DNA of 64,000 nucleotides from VAZQ01 sp963821505 (GTDB taxonomy: Bacteria > Pseudomonadota > Alphaproteobacteria > Rhizobiales > Xanthobacteraceae). The first letter of the stretch is position 1, and each line of letters begins with the position of its first letter. The position numbers and the translations under genes are program-made. The stretch is taken from positions 68,758-132,757 of the forward strand of contig CAWGEH010000005.1 in assembly GCA_963821505.1 (NCBI GenBank), given 5' to 3'. Under the pieces are notes generated by a model that had not been told where the DNA came from, did not search any database, and saw nothing but the letters and a program-made list of their open reading frames with translations. Below, piece after piece: positions 27,384 through 35,913 of the stretch.

Positions 27384-28421
27384 ATGCCAGCGATGAAGGC
27401 GATAACATTCCGCGATTTCGGCGGTCCGGAGGTCCTCGAACTGGCCGAGGTCGAACGGCCCGCGCCCGGTCCCGACGACGTGCTCGTGCACATTCGTGCC
27501 GCGGGTATCTGCCATCACGATGTCCTCTCACGCGGCGGCAGGATTCCGGGGGGCAAGCCCGGCCGTATCCTCGGACATGAGATCGCCGGCGAGGTCGTGG
27601 GCATCGGCGTCGGCGTTCCGGCCGCTCGCATGGGCGAACGCGTCGCGATCTATCAGCGCCTGTTCTGTGGTACCTGCCGCTATTGCCTGAGCGGCCGCCA
27701 GGATCTTTGCAGGAACAGCCGCGTGCTGGGGGAGCAGGGTGGGGGCGGTTATGCCGAGTTCGCCTGCGTGCCAGCGCGCAACGCGATTGCGGTCCCTGAC
27801 GGCCTCGACCTGACCGCGGCCGCGCTCGCGGTCTGTCCCGTCGGCACCAGCGTGCGAGCGGCGCTGGGCGTGGCCGCCCTCGAGCCCGGACAGGTCGTCC
27901 TGATCACCGGCGCGGGCGGCGGACTTGGTCTGCATCAAATCCAGGTCGCAAAGAGCGTGCAGGCGCGGGTGATCGCGGTCACGAGCTCGCAGGACAAGGC
28001 CGAGGTCGTTCGCGATGCCGGCGCCGACGAGGTCATCGTCAGCCCCGACCTGAAATTCAGTAGCGAAGCGTGGCGGTTGACCGCCAAGCAAGGGGTCGAC
28101 GTGGTGCTGGAGAACGTCGTGACCGGTACTTTCGGCGAAAGCCTGCGATCGTGCGCGCAACACGCGAGCGTGGTGGTGCTCGGCAATATCGGCACGCGCC
28201 CGGTCGAACTCGATCCCGGTCTCGTCATCATGCGGCGGATTCGCATTGCCGGGTCCGGCAACGCGACGTTCAAGGACGTGCATATGGCGCTGCATCTCCT
28301 CGCCAGCGGCGCGGTCAAGCCGTTCATCGGCCGCGTCCTGCCGTTCCCGCAGGCGGGGGAAGGGCACGCGCTCATCGAGCGCCGCGCCGTTACCGGACGC
28401 GTCGTGCTTGCGGGTTGGTGA
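27384..28421 (+). CDS. Zinc-dependent alcohol dehydrogenase family protein
   Basis: 345 residues of the medium-chain dehydrogenase/reductase superfamily. Cys43 in GICHHD and His/Glu of LGHEIAGEV form the catalytic zinc site, and the four cysteines of CGTCRYCLSGRQDLC bind the structural zinc. The Rossmann motif is ITGAGGGLGLH. It oxidises or reduces an alcohol/aldehyde or reduces an enone with NAD(P)H in the cytosol. It begins 3 bases after the crotonase stop and ends 1 base before the CoA-ligase ATG, so the three genes form one operon. Confidence 0.9.
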   Translation: MPAMKAITFRDFGGPEVLELAEVERPAPGPDDVLVHIRAAGICHHDVLSRGGRIPGGKPGRILGHEIAGEVVGIGVGVPAARMGERVAIYQRLFCGTCRYCLSGRQDLCRNSRVLGEQGGGGYAEFACVPARNAIAVPDGLDLTAAALAVCPVGTSVRAALGVAALEPGQVVLITGAGGGLGLHQIQVAKSVQARVIAVTSSQDKAEVVRDAGADEVIVSPDLKFSSEAWRLTAKQGVDVVLENVVTGTFGESLRSCAQHASVVVLGNIGTRPVELDPGLVIMRRIRIAGSGNATFKDVHMALHLLASGAVKPFIGRVLPFPQAGEGHALIERRAVTGRVVLAGW

Positions 28422-28422
28422 C

Positions 28423-29937
28423 ATGCACATCGCCGCAAAATGGCGTGAGCTTGCGCTGCGGCACGGCCCGCGCGCCGCCGTCGCCGACGAGCACGGAACA
28501 TGGTCCTACCGTGAGCTCCATGCCCGGATCACGCGGTTCGGCAATGCGCTCGCAGGTCTCGGGCTGAGCAAGGGCGACCGCATCGCGCTGCTCGTCCCCG
28601 ACATCCGCGAATATCTCGAAGCCGACTACGCCATCATGTCGGCCGGCTTCGTGCGCGTGCCGCTCGATCCGCGCCTGACCCGCGCGGAATTGGCGGCGCT
28701 GCTGCGCTACGCAGGCGCGACGGCGCTCGTCACGCATGTCTCGTTCGCACCGGCGACGGACGGGCTGGCCGAGCGCGTGGAAAGTCTCCGACACATTATT
28801 ACTATTGGCGGCGGTGCGGGCCTCGCCTACGAGGACCTGCTGCGGCGGGCATCCGAAGGGCCGCTGCCGGAGGGCGAGGACGCCGAGCTCGCGAGCCTCA
28901 ATTTCAGCGGCGGCACCACCGGCGCGCCGAAAGCCGCGATGTTACGGCACCGCAACCTGATGGCGGTCGCGCACAATACGATCAACGGCTTCGACATTCA
29001 CGGTGAGAGCGTCTTCCTCAACCTGCGTCCGCTCTGGCCGGTCGCGCAGGTGATCCTGATGTCGCATCTGTTCGCGGGGGCGACCGTGGTGCTGCGTCGC
29101 TTCGGCCCCGAGGAGTTCGCGACCTTCGTGCAGCAGACCGGCGCAACCCGCACATCGTTGGTGCCGACCCAGCTGGTGCGCTGCCTCGATCACCTGCATG
29201 CCCGGGACGAGCGGCTTGAGCGCCTGCAAGCGATCCATGTCGGCGGCTCGCGTATTCCGCCCGCCGTGTTCGAGCGCGCGCTCGAGCTGATCGGCCCCAA
29301 GATCGGCGTCCTCTACGGCCTCACCGAGGCCCCAGTGACCTCTTATCTGCCGCCGCGAGCACTGGAGGCGGCGGCGGAGCGAAGGCGGCTCATTCACTCA
29401 GTCGGATGCATACTTGGCGACTATCAGGTCCAAATCGCGGACACGGATGACAGCTCGCGCGTCCTTGCGGGCGGATCCGGCGAGGTATTGATCCGCGGCG
29501 GCCACGTGATGGCGGGGTACTGGCATGACGAGGCGGCCACCAGCTCGACGCTGCGCGACGGCTGGCTCCATACCGGCGATATCGGCGAGTTCGACGACGG
29601 CGGCCATCTTCACATCGTGGGCCGGCTCAAGGACGTGATCCGGTCCGGCAGCAGCACGGTCATCCCGAAAGAGGTCGAGGACGTCATCGTGCTGCATCCC
29701 GCCGTTGCCGAAGTCGCGGTGATCGGCTTGCCCGACGCCGAATGGGGGGAAGCGGTGACGGCCTTCGTGGTGACCAAGCCCGGCATGTCGGTCGCCGAGC
29801 GTGAGCTGGTGGAACATTGCCGCGGGAGGCTCGCCGGCTACAAGAAGCCGCGCTCGATTCGCTTCGTGCCGAGCCTGCCGCGATCGCATTACGGCAAGGT
29901 GCTGCGCGCGCAATTGATCGCGCAGGCGACGGAGTGA
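28423..29937 (+). CDS. Class I adenylate-forming acyl-CoA ligase
   Basis: 504 residues from ATG 28423, immediately after the dehydrogenase stop. The P-loop-like A3 motif is NFSGGTTGAPKAAML, A5 is VLYGLTEAP, A7 is LHTGDIGEFDD, A8 is VGRLKDVIRSG and the A10 Lys lies in HYGKVLRAQL. It activates a carboxylic acid to an acyl-AMP and then an acyl-CoA. Together with the ADP-forming synthetase at 20286 this locus has two chemically different CoA-activation routes. The aromatic or aliphatic nature of the substrate cannot be read here. Confidence 0.92.
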   Translation: MHIAAKWRELALRHGPRAAVADEHGTWSYRELHARITRFGNALAGLGLSKGDRIALLVPDIREYLEADYAIMSAGFVRVPLDPRLTRAELAALLRYAGATALVTHVSFAPATDGLAERVESLRHIITIGGGAGLAYEDLLRRASEGPLPEGEDAELASLNFSGGTTGAPKAAMLRHRNLMAVAHNTINGFDIHGESVFLNLRPLWPVAQVILMSHLFAGATVVLRRFGPEEFATFVQQTGATRTSLVPTQLVRCLDHLHARDERLERLQAIHVGGSRIPPAVFERALELIGPKIGVLYGLTEAPVTSYLPPRALEAAAERRRLIHSVGCILGDYQVQIADTDDSSRVLAGGSGEVLIRGGHVMAGYWHDEAATSSTLRDGWLHTGDIGEFDDGGHLHIVGRLKDVIRSGSSTVIPKEVEDVIVLHPAVAEVAVIGLPDAEWGEAVTAFVVTKPGMSVAERELVEHCRGRLAGYKKPRSIRFVPSLPRSHYGKVLRAQLIAQATE

Positions 29938-29973
29938 CCGCCGTCGACGTCGGCGTTCGATGCATCGTCGTCG

Positions 29974-31230
29974 CTACCGATCGACGCCAAATCCTTCGAG
30001 GTCGATCTCCGGCCGGCGGCCGGAGACGATGTCGGCCACCACGCGTCCGCAGCCGCAGGCTTGCGTCCAGCCGTTCGACCCCTGTCCGGCATTGACGAAC
30101 AGGTTGGCTACGCCGGTAGCGCCGAGATAGGGCGGTCCGTCCGGCGTCATGGGACGCAACCCAGCCCACACGCGCGGCGCGCCGGCGCCGCGATCGGCCG
30201 CCGCCCGCGGAAAAAGCTCCCGCAGGCTCCGCAGCACGGTGGCGACGCCTGACGCGCGGACCGAAAGGTCATAGCCGGCGATCTCCCCCACGCCGGCAGC
30301 GCGCAGGCGCGTGCCCAGCCGCGTGAACATGACCTTGGAATGCTCGTCCATCACCGAGGATCGCGGCGCCGGAACGCACCCCTCAATGTCGATGGTGACG
30401 GAGTATCCCTTCACCGGATAGATCGGAAGATCGATCCCGAGCGGCCGCAGCGTGGGGGCCGCCGCGCTGCCGAGAGCTACGACATAGGCGTCGGCGTCGA
30501 GCAGGCCCTGATCGGTGATGACGCTCGCGATGCGGGCGCCTTCGAGCAGCAAGCGCTTCACCGTCGTGTTGAACTTGAACGTGACACCGCGTCGCTGCGA
30601 AAGCTCGGCGAGCGCCACGGTAAACTTGCGGCAGTCGCCGGTCTCGTCACCGGGAAGATGCAGTCCGCCCGCCAGCTTGACGGCTGCGGCGCGCAACGCG
30701 GGCTCGATTGCAACCACTCCCTCGGCATCGACAATGCGATGAGCGACGCCGAACTCAGCGAGCACGCGCGCCGATTTCTCCGCGCCCGCGAGCTCCGCCT
30801 TGGTACGGAAGAGTTGCAGCACGCCGCCCGTGCCGTGATCGAAGGCGATGCCGGTATCCCCCCTGAGCTCCGCGAGGCACGCCTTGCTGTAATGGGCGAT
30901 GCGCTGCATGCGCGCCTTGTTGCGCGCGAAGCGCTCCGCGCTGCAGTTGCGCAGAAAGCGGATAAGCCAGCGCCACTGCTGTGGATCGAGCCGCGGCCGC
31001 AAGGCGAACGGCGCCTGCGGGCTGAACAGCCGGCGCGCGACCTTGAGCGGCATGCCCGGCGCCGCCCAGGGGCCGGCAAATCCCGGGCAGATGCCGCCGG
31101 CATTGGCGAAGCTCGTTTCCAACGCCGGACCGCTCTGGCGCTCGAGCACGACCACGTCGTGGCCGGCCTTCGCGAGATAGTAGGCGCTGCTCGTTCCGAT
31201 CACGCCGGCGCCGAGCACCATCACGCGCAT
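29974..31230 (-). CDS. D-amino-acid dehydrogenase-like FAD oxidoreductase (DadA family)
   Basis: 418 residues from ATG 31230. The N-terminal FAD motif is MVLGAGVIGTSSAYYLAKAG, followed by ETSFANAGGICPGF, a DadA hallmark; the C terminus has WAGLRPMTPDGPPYLG and GQGSNGWTQACGCGRVVAD. DadA enzymes oxidatively deaminate D-amino acids at the inner membrane, feeding electrons to quinone. It lies convergent to the CoA ligase and is followed upstream by a Bug protein, an SDR and a DapA-family gene, all on the minus strand. Confidence 0.87.
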   Translation of the reverse strand: MRVMVLGAGVIGTSSAYYLAKAGHDVVVLERQSGPALETSFANAGGICPGFAGPWAAPGMPLKVARRLFSPQAPFALRPRLDPQQWRWLIRFLRNCSAERFARNKARMQRIAHYSKACLAELRGDTGIAFDHGTGGVLQLFRTKAELAGAEKSARVLAEFGVAHRIVDAEGVVAIEPALRAAAVKLAGGLHLPGDETGDCRKFTVALAELSQRRGVTFKFNTTVKRLLLEGARIASVITDQGLLDADAYVVALGSAAAPTLRPLGIDLPIYPVKGYSVTIDIEGCVPAPRSSVMDEHSKVMFTRLGTRLRAAGVGEIAGYDLSVRASGVATVLRSLRELFPRAAADRGAGAPRVWAGLRPMTPDGPPYLGATGVANLFVNAGQGSNGWTQACGCGRVVADIVSGRRPEIDLEGFGVDR

Positions 31231-31249
31231 GGCGCGCCGGTGCCCGCGT

Positions 31250-32221
31250 TCATTCGACCTTGATCTTGGCGTCCTTGATGATCTTCTCGTATTTCGCCAT
31301 CTCGTCGCGGATATAGGCCGCGAACTGTTCACCGCCGGTGCCGATCGGATCGAACCCGAGCGTGTTCAGGCGCTGCTTGACGTCCGGCAGTGCGAGGACC
31401 TTGGCGACGTCGGCCTGCAGCTTGCTGGAGATGTCGGCCGGCAGGTTCTTCGGTCCCCACAATCCGTACCACGACACGAATGCGAATCCCTTCACGCCGG
31501 ACTCTTCGACGGTCGGGATATCGGGTGCCGCCGCCGCCCGCTTGAGGCTGGTCAGTCCGAGGGCCTTGATCTTACCCCCCTGCGCAAGCGGCAGCGACGA
31601 GAGCATGGGATCGGCCAGCAGTTGGATCTGCCCGCTCATGAGATCGGTCAGCGCCGGCGCGGTCCCCTTGTAGGCGACGACCAGCGTGTCGAGGCCGGCG
31701 TCGTGCTTCAAGAGCTCGATGGCGAGATGGCTGGCGGAGCCGATGCTGGTGGTCCCGAACGTGTATTTCTGCGGGTCCTTGCGCACCAGCGCGAAGAAAT
31801 CCTTCAGATTGTTGGCCGGCACGCTCGGCGTGGTGCTCACGATCAACGGCCCGTCCGCAATGAGCGAGACCGGGGTGAAGTCGTTCACTACGTCGTAGGG
31901 AACGCTCTTGTAAAGGAACGGATTGATCACATGGACCGAGGCCGACACCATCAGGGTGTAGCCGTCAGGCGCCGCCTTGGCGACGGCATTGGCGCCGACC
32001 GTTCCGGAAGCGCCGCCGGCTCGATTCTCGACGATGAAGTGCTGCCCCACCGTCCCGTTGAGCTTCTGCACCAGGATGCGCGCGACGCCGTCGACCGATC
32101 CGCCGGCGGGAAACGGCACGACCACCGTGACCGTGCGCGCGGGATAGTTCTCGGCCGTCGCGGGCGCCGCAGCGAGCCCGGCGAGGGCGATCGTGAGCGC
32201 GGACATCGTCATCAAACGCAT
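31250..32221 (-). CDS. Bug-family (TTT) substrate-binding protein
   Basis: 323 residues with signal MRLMTMSALTIALAGLAAAP. Motifs: NYPARTVTVVVPFPAGGSVD, VGQHFIVENRAGGASG, DGYTLMVSAS and VVAYKGTAPALTDLMSGQ. It is the third orphan Bug protein of the window and starts 27 bases after the SDR stop, so it is cotranscribed with the SDR and probably with the DadA-like gene (19 bases downstream). Confidence 0.9.
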   Translation of the reverse strand: MRLMTMSALTIALAGLAAAPATAENYPARTVTVVVPFPAGGSVDGVARILVQKLNGTVGQHFIVENRAGGASGTVGANAVAKAAPDGYTLMVSASVHVINPFLYKSVPYDVVNDFTPVSLIADGPLIVSTTPSVPANNLKDFFALVRKDPQKYTFGTTSIGSASHLAIELLKHDAGLDTLVVAYKGTAPALTDLMSGQIQLLADPMLSSLPLAQGGKIKALGLTSLKRAAAAPDIPTVEESGVKGFAFVSWYGLWGPKNLPADISSKLQADVAKVLALPDVKQRLNTLGFDPIGTGGEQFAAYIRDEMAKYEKIIKDAKIKVE

Positions 32222-32248
32222 GGGGGAAGCTCCTTGTCTGGCCGCTGT

Positions 32249-33028
32249 TCAGTATGTCCCCGGATAGCTTCCCCCGTCGATCAGCAGATTTTGGCCGGTG
32301 ATGAAACCGGCATGCTCGGAGCAGAGGAACGCGCAATAGGCCCCGAGTTCCGGCGGCCGGCCGTAACGTCTGGCCGGATTCGCCTGCGCCCGCGCGTGCC
32401 ATAGCTCCTCGAAGCTCTTGCCGGTCGCCGCCAGCATCCCCCTGACGTGCGCCCGCTGGGCGTCGCTGTCGAAGATTCCCGGCAGCAGATTGTTGATGGT
32501 GACGTTGCAGCCAACGGTCTGCCGCGCGAGCCCGGCGACGAAACCGACGAGACCGGAACGCGCGCCGTTCGACAGGGCGAGCTCCGGCTGCGGAATCTTC
32601 ACGCTGCGCGAGACGATGTTGATGATGCGGCCGAAGCCGCGCGTCATCATGCCGTCGACGGTAAGCCGCATCATCTCGATCGGTGACAGCATCATCGCGT
32701 CAAGCGCAGCAATCCAATCGTCCCGCGACCAGTCGCGGAAATCGCCCGGTAGCGGGCCGTCTGCGTTGTTGAGCAGGATATCGGGCTCGGGGCAGGCCGC
32801 AAGTGCGGCGGCGCGTCCTTCCCCGGTGGTGATGTCGCCGGCGACCGTCGTCACCTTGACCCCGGCGGCCGCGGCGATTTCAGCGCCGGTTTTCTCGAGC
32901 AGGTCGCGCCGGCGCGCGACGATGGTCACGTCGACGCCCTCCCGCGCGAGCGCGAAGGCGCAGGCCCTGCCGAGACCGCGGCTCGCCCCGCTCAGCAGCG
33001 CCTTTCGGCCGCGAATTCCGAGGTCCAT
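32249..33028 (-). CDS. SDR family oxidoreductase lacking the usual Tyr/Lys motif
   Basis: 259 residues. The NAD(P)-binding TGxxxGxG region reads LLSGASRGLGRACA and the NNAG region reads LLNNADGPLPG. After the catalytic-Ser region (INIVSRSVKIPQPE) the canonical YxxxK is replaced by LSNGARSGLVGF. Several FabG-like SDR subfamilies share this LSNGAR variant, so it may still be an enzyme with altered proton relay. The C terminus (GQNLLIDGGSYPGTY) is standard. It is co-oriented with the Bug and DapA-family genes; substrate unknown. Confidence 0.88.
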   Translation of the reverse strand: MDLGIRGRKALLSGASRGLGRACAFALAREGVDVTIVARRRDLLEKTGAEIAAAAGVKVTTVAGDITTGEGRAAALAACPEPDILLNNADGPLPGDFRDWSRDDWIAALDAMMLSPIEMMRLTVDGMMTRGFGRIINIVSRSVKIPQPELALSNGARSGLVGFVAGLARQTVGCNVTINNLLPGIFDSDAQRAHVRGMLAATGKSFEELWHARAQANPARRYGRPPELGAYCAFLCSEHAGFITGQNLLIDGGSYPGTY

Positions 33029-33210
33029 GTCGTCAGCCCGTCATTCCGGCCGAACGAAGGGAAAGCCGGAAAGCCACAGTCTCGGCTGCGAGATATGGCT
33101 TCCGGCTCGCCGACATCCAAGTCGGCTATGGCCGACTTGGACCCTTGGCGCCGGGCGCGGATGGGCCCCGAGGTCGGCGGCGCCGCGCGATGATTTCCAG
33201 CAGGCAGCGC

Positions 33211-34152
33211 TCACGCGGCGACGGCCGAGATCGGACCGATCTTGTAGCCGTATCGCTGGTCGAGCCCGAGTTCCTGGACGATGCGAAGGCCCTTGGCGAG
33301 CGCCTCGCCGTCGAGGTTGCTCAAGGGCTTGCGCAGATCGCCGGCGGGCAGCCCGAGCGCCTTCATCAGCGATTTGACCGCCACCGGGTTGATCGCGGAG
33401 TAGGTGAAGTGCAGGAGCGGCAAGAGCCTGAGGTAGGTGGTCCTGAAATTTTCCGCCTCGACATAGCTCGTCCACGGCGTCGAGATGGTCGCGAGCTCGG
33501 TGGGTGCGATATTGCCGGTCATATTGGCAGTGCCGTGGCCGCCGAGCGACATCGTCGGCACCACCAGCCCAAGATTGGGACTGTCGCAGCACATGATCGA
33601 CACCCTGGGTTTGCCGGCCAGCACCTGCGCCACCTGCCCGACGCGCGCCGTCGATTCCTTGTGTACGACGTAGTTCGGATGCTTGAAGATGCGAAGGAGA
33701 TGGTCCCAGTTGAGGTCGCTCTTCACCCGCGGCGGGTTGTTGTAGATGCCGAGCGGCAGATCGGTTGCGTCCGCAACGTCAAGGAAGAAGCGCTCGACGT
33801 CGCTTTCCGGCGCGCAGATATAGGCGGGCGCTGCCAGGATCGCGCCGTCGGCGCCGTTGTCTCTGGCGAAACGGACATTGCCGATCGTCGCCTCGGTGCT
33901 GTTGCCGGTGCAACCGAAGAAGATCGGCATGCGCGGCGTCTTCATCTTCGCGGTCTCGACGATGATCTGCTTTTTCTCTTCCGGCGTGAGCATCGAGGTC
34001 TCGCCGGTCGAGCCCATGATCAGCACAGCCGATGTGCCCCGGTCTTCCTGGAATTTCAGCAAGGTCCGAAACGCGGCAAAATCCACCGAGCCGTCCTTGT
34101 TGAACGGCGTGATGAGCGCAACGAACGAGCCCGTCAGCATCTTTGTCGACAT
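33211..34152 (-). CDS. Dihydrodipicolinate synthase-family aldolase/lyase (DapA superfamily)
   Basis: 313 residues from ATG 34152 (AAGGGAGA upstream). The (beta/alpha)8 family motifs are GSTGETSMLTPEEKKQ, the Tyr in LGIYNNPPRVK and the Schiff-base Lys in VVHKESTA. It is probably not the housekeeping DapA: the cluster (Bug receptor, SDR, DadA-like) points to catabolism of an amino or keto acid. Members of the superfamily cleave or form C-C bonds of pyruvate-derived compounds. Regulation not visible. Confidence 0.9.
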   Translation of the reverse strand: MSTKMLTGSFVALITPFNKDGSVDFAAFRTLLKFQEDRGTSAVLIMGSTGETSMLTPEEKKQIIVETAKMKTPRMPIFFGCTGNSTEATIGNVRFARDNGADGAILAAPAYICAPESDVERFFLDVADATDLPLGIYNNPPRVKSDLNWDHLLRIFKHPNYVVHKESTARVGQVAQVLAGKPRVSIMCCDSPNLGLVVPTMSLGGHGTANMTGNIAPTELATISTPWTSYVEAENFRTTYLRLLPLLHFTYSAINPVAVKSLMKALGLPAGDLRKPLSNLDGEALAKGLRIVQELGLDQRYGYKIGPISAVAA

Positions 34153-34378
34153 TCCGGTCTCCCTTGGCAAAATCGCGCCGGCCGATCATCGAGATGACAG
34201 GAGATGATCCGATCGGCCATATTTATAGGCCACCACGCCGCTGTCGCCTAGGTTTGACCTTGCCGACGCCGCGGTGGCAAGCGCGCGCCGGCAATGCAGT
34301 TGCGGGCACCTGCGTGATCGACCGTTGGCCGGATGGCAACATCTGACATCCTGTCCCGCGTTTTTCGAAGGGAAGGCC

Positions 34379-34726
34379 ATGCATCTCCTCCGAGTGTTCA
34401 TCGCGATTGCGTTAGCCGGTATGCTGCTGGGTTGCGGTCAAGGTCAGCAGGGGCCGAAGGGCGATCCTGGGCCGCCCGGCCCCCCGGGTCCGAAAGGCGA
34501 TGCCGGTCCGCCCGGTCCCGCTTTCGGCATTCGGGTGGTGCGATCGAATTGCGACCCGACGAACTGCACTGTGCAATGCGCCGGGGATGAGATGCTTCTG
34601 ACTGCCTATTGCGGAGTCAGACGCAACGCTGCCGTCATCCCCACCGAGCGGTCCGCGACCTGCCGCAGCCCCGTGCCCGCCAACAGCCCTCTTGTCGCGG
34701 CCTGCCTGAAGGTCCCGCCGCAATAG
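34379..34726 (+). CDS. Small lipoprotein with collagen-like triplets
   Basis: 115 residues from ATG 34379 (GAAGGGAAGG upstream). The signal ends in a lipobox, ALAGMLLGC, so Cys19 should be acylated. Residues 25-48 are eight uninterrupted Gly-X-Y triplets (GPK GDP GPP GPP GPK GDA GPP GPA). The remainder (49-115) has six cysteines, with NCDPTNCTVQC and LTAYCG, suggesting a disulfide-bonded C-terminal module. It is probably outer-membrane anchored with the triplets as a short rod. Such proteins recur in Bradyrhizobium; function unknown. Confidence 0.8.
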   Translation: MHLLRVFIAIALAGMLLGCGQGQQGPKGDPGPPGPPGPKGDAGPPGPAFGIRVVRSNCDPTNCTVQCAGDEMLLTAYCGVRRNAAVIPTERSATCRSPVPANSPLVAACLKVPPQ

Positions 34727-34733
34727 ACGCGCT

Positions 34734-35564
34734 CTATGCGGCCGATAAGGCGAAGACCGGGCAGGGGGCGTGGCGGATCACGCGCTCGGTCGTGCTGCCG
34801 CGTAGCGCGTCGAGGACGCCGTGATGCCCCGCCGTCGGCATGCCTATGAGGTCGACGTCAAGCTCGATGGCCGTCTCCACGATCGTCTTCACGACGTTGC
34901 CGGATCGAAGGATCACTGCCGGCAGGGAGCCCGAATGCGACGACTTGATATGAAGCGGCGGCGCCTTCTCTCCGACGTGAAGGAGATGCACGGCGATCTT
35001 GGTGTCGGTCATCAGCCTGCAGAATCGATGAACGGCTTCGAGCGCCGGACCCGGCCTCGGCGAAAAATCGACGGGGACAAGTACCCGCCGGAGCTGGATG
35101 TCGCCGCTGACCTGACCTACGAAACCGCGCGCGCCTGGCGCGATGAAGAGCGTCGGAAGTGCCGAGCGGCGGAACACCGCTTCGGCCACCGATCCCTTGA
35201 GCCAGTGCTCGACGCCGTCCCGGCCGTGGGTCGCGAGCACCACGAGATCGCTCGAATGCTCGCTCAGAAAGTCGACGATGGCTCGCGTCGGTTCTTGCAA
35301 CGCCAGGCGAATGTTGTCGACTTCGATCCCGAGCTTGGTCGCGACCACCGAGGGTGGATCGTGCGCGTCGGTCAGTCCCCATTGCGCCAGCAGACGTCGC
35401 GCATGCGGGAACGCCAATGCTTCACCGGCGTCGTACTGCGAAACGTGAATGAGGTGCAGTTTGCTCCTTGCCGCCAAGGCAATGCGCAATGCGTGGGCGA
35501 ATGCCGCGGCGCTCAGGTCTGAAAAATCGGTGGGATGCACGATGGAGCGAATGGAAGAATTCAT
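34734..35564 (-). CDS. Universal stress protein, two tandem UspA domains
   Basis: 276 residues from ATG 35564. The first UspA domain covers about 1-145 (SSIRSIVHPTDFSDLSAAAF, then DLVVLATHGRDGVEHWLKGS). The second covers about 155-276 (LRRVLVPVDFSPRPGPALEA, then VDLIGMPTAGHHGVLDALRG). The G-2x-G-9x-G-S/T ATP motif is recognisable in the first domain (THGRDGVEHWLKGSVAEAV) and in altered form in the second (TAGHHGVLDALRGSTTERV). It is divergent from the cytochrome gene at 35914 and convergent with the collagen-like lipoprotein. Tandem Usp proteins often respond to low oxygen or redox stress; the redox genes next door fit that. Confidence 0.9.
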   Translation of the reverse strand: MNSSIRSIVHPTDFSDLSAAAFAHALRIALAARSKLHLIHVSQYDAGEALAFPHARRLLAQWGLTDAHDPPSVVATKLGIEVDNIRLALQEPTRAIVDFLSEHSSDLVVLATHGRDGVEHWLKGSVAEAVFRRSALPTLFIAPGARGFVGQVSGDIQLRRVLVPVDFSPRPGPALEAVHRFCRLMTDTKIAVHLLHVGEKAPPLHIKSSHSGSLPAVILRSGNVVKTIVETAIELDVDLIGMPTAGHHGVLDALRGSTTERVIRHAPCPVFALSAA

Positions 35565-35913
35565 TGGAATGCGTTCGCCGCGGCGCGTGATTGCGGCCCC
35601 GTGCATAGGTTTCGGCAAGCTTGGAGTCAATCGAGCGCGCCGCCGCTCGATCCTGCCTGCTCACCTAGGCCGCGCTTCGGGCGCAGCGCATGCAACCCTT
35701 TGTGCTCGATCTCGCGGGCGCCGGTCCCCCTCCTTCATCTACGCCGCCGCCAAGGCCTGGCGGCCTTCGCGCGATTTTTTCAGCCGACCGGCGATGCTCG
35801 GCGACAACCGACTTGACTATGGAATGCGCCGTGAAAGCATGCATGGCCGTCCATCGACGGATCGTGCCGAGAATGTCGGTCAAGTTCGGAAGAAACGGTT
35901 GGGGGAGGTGTCA
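35565..35913. other. Divergent promoter region, usp / cytochrome c
   Basis: 349 bases between two divergent starts. No FixK/FNR-type TTGAT-N4-ATCAA palindrome was seen. No open frame here looks coding. Confidence 0.4.
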
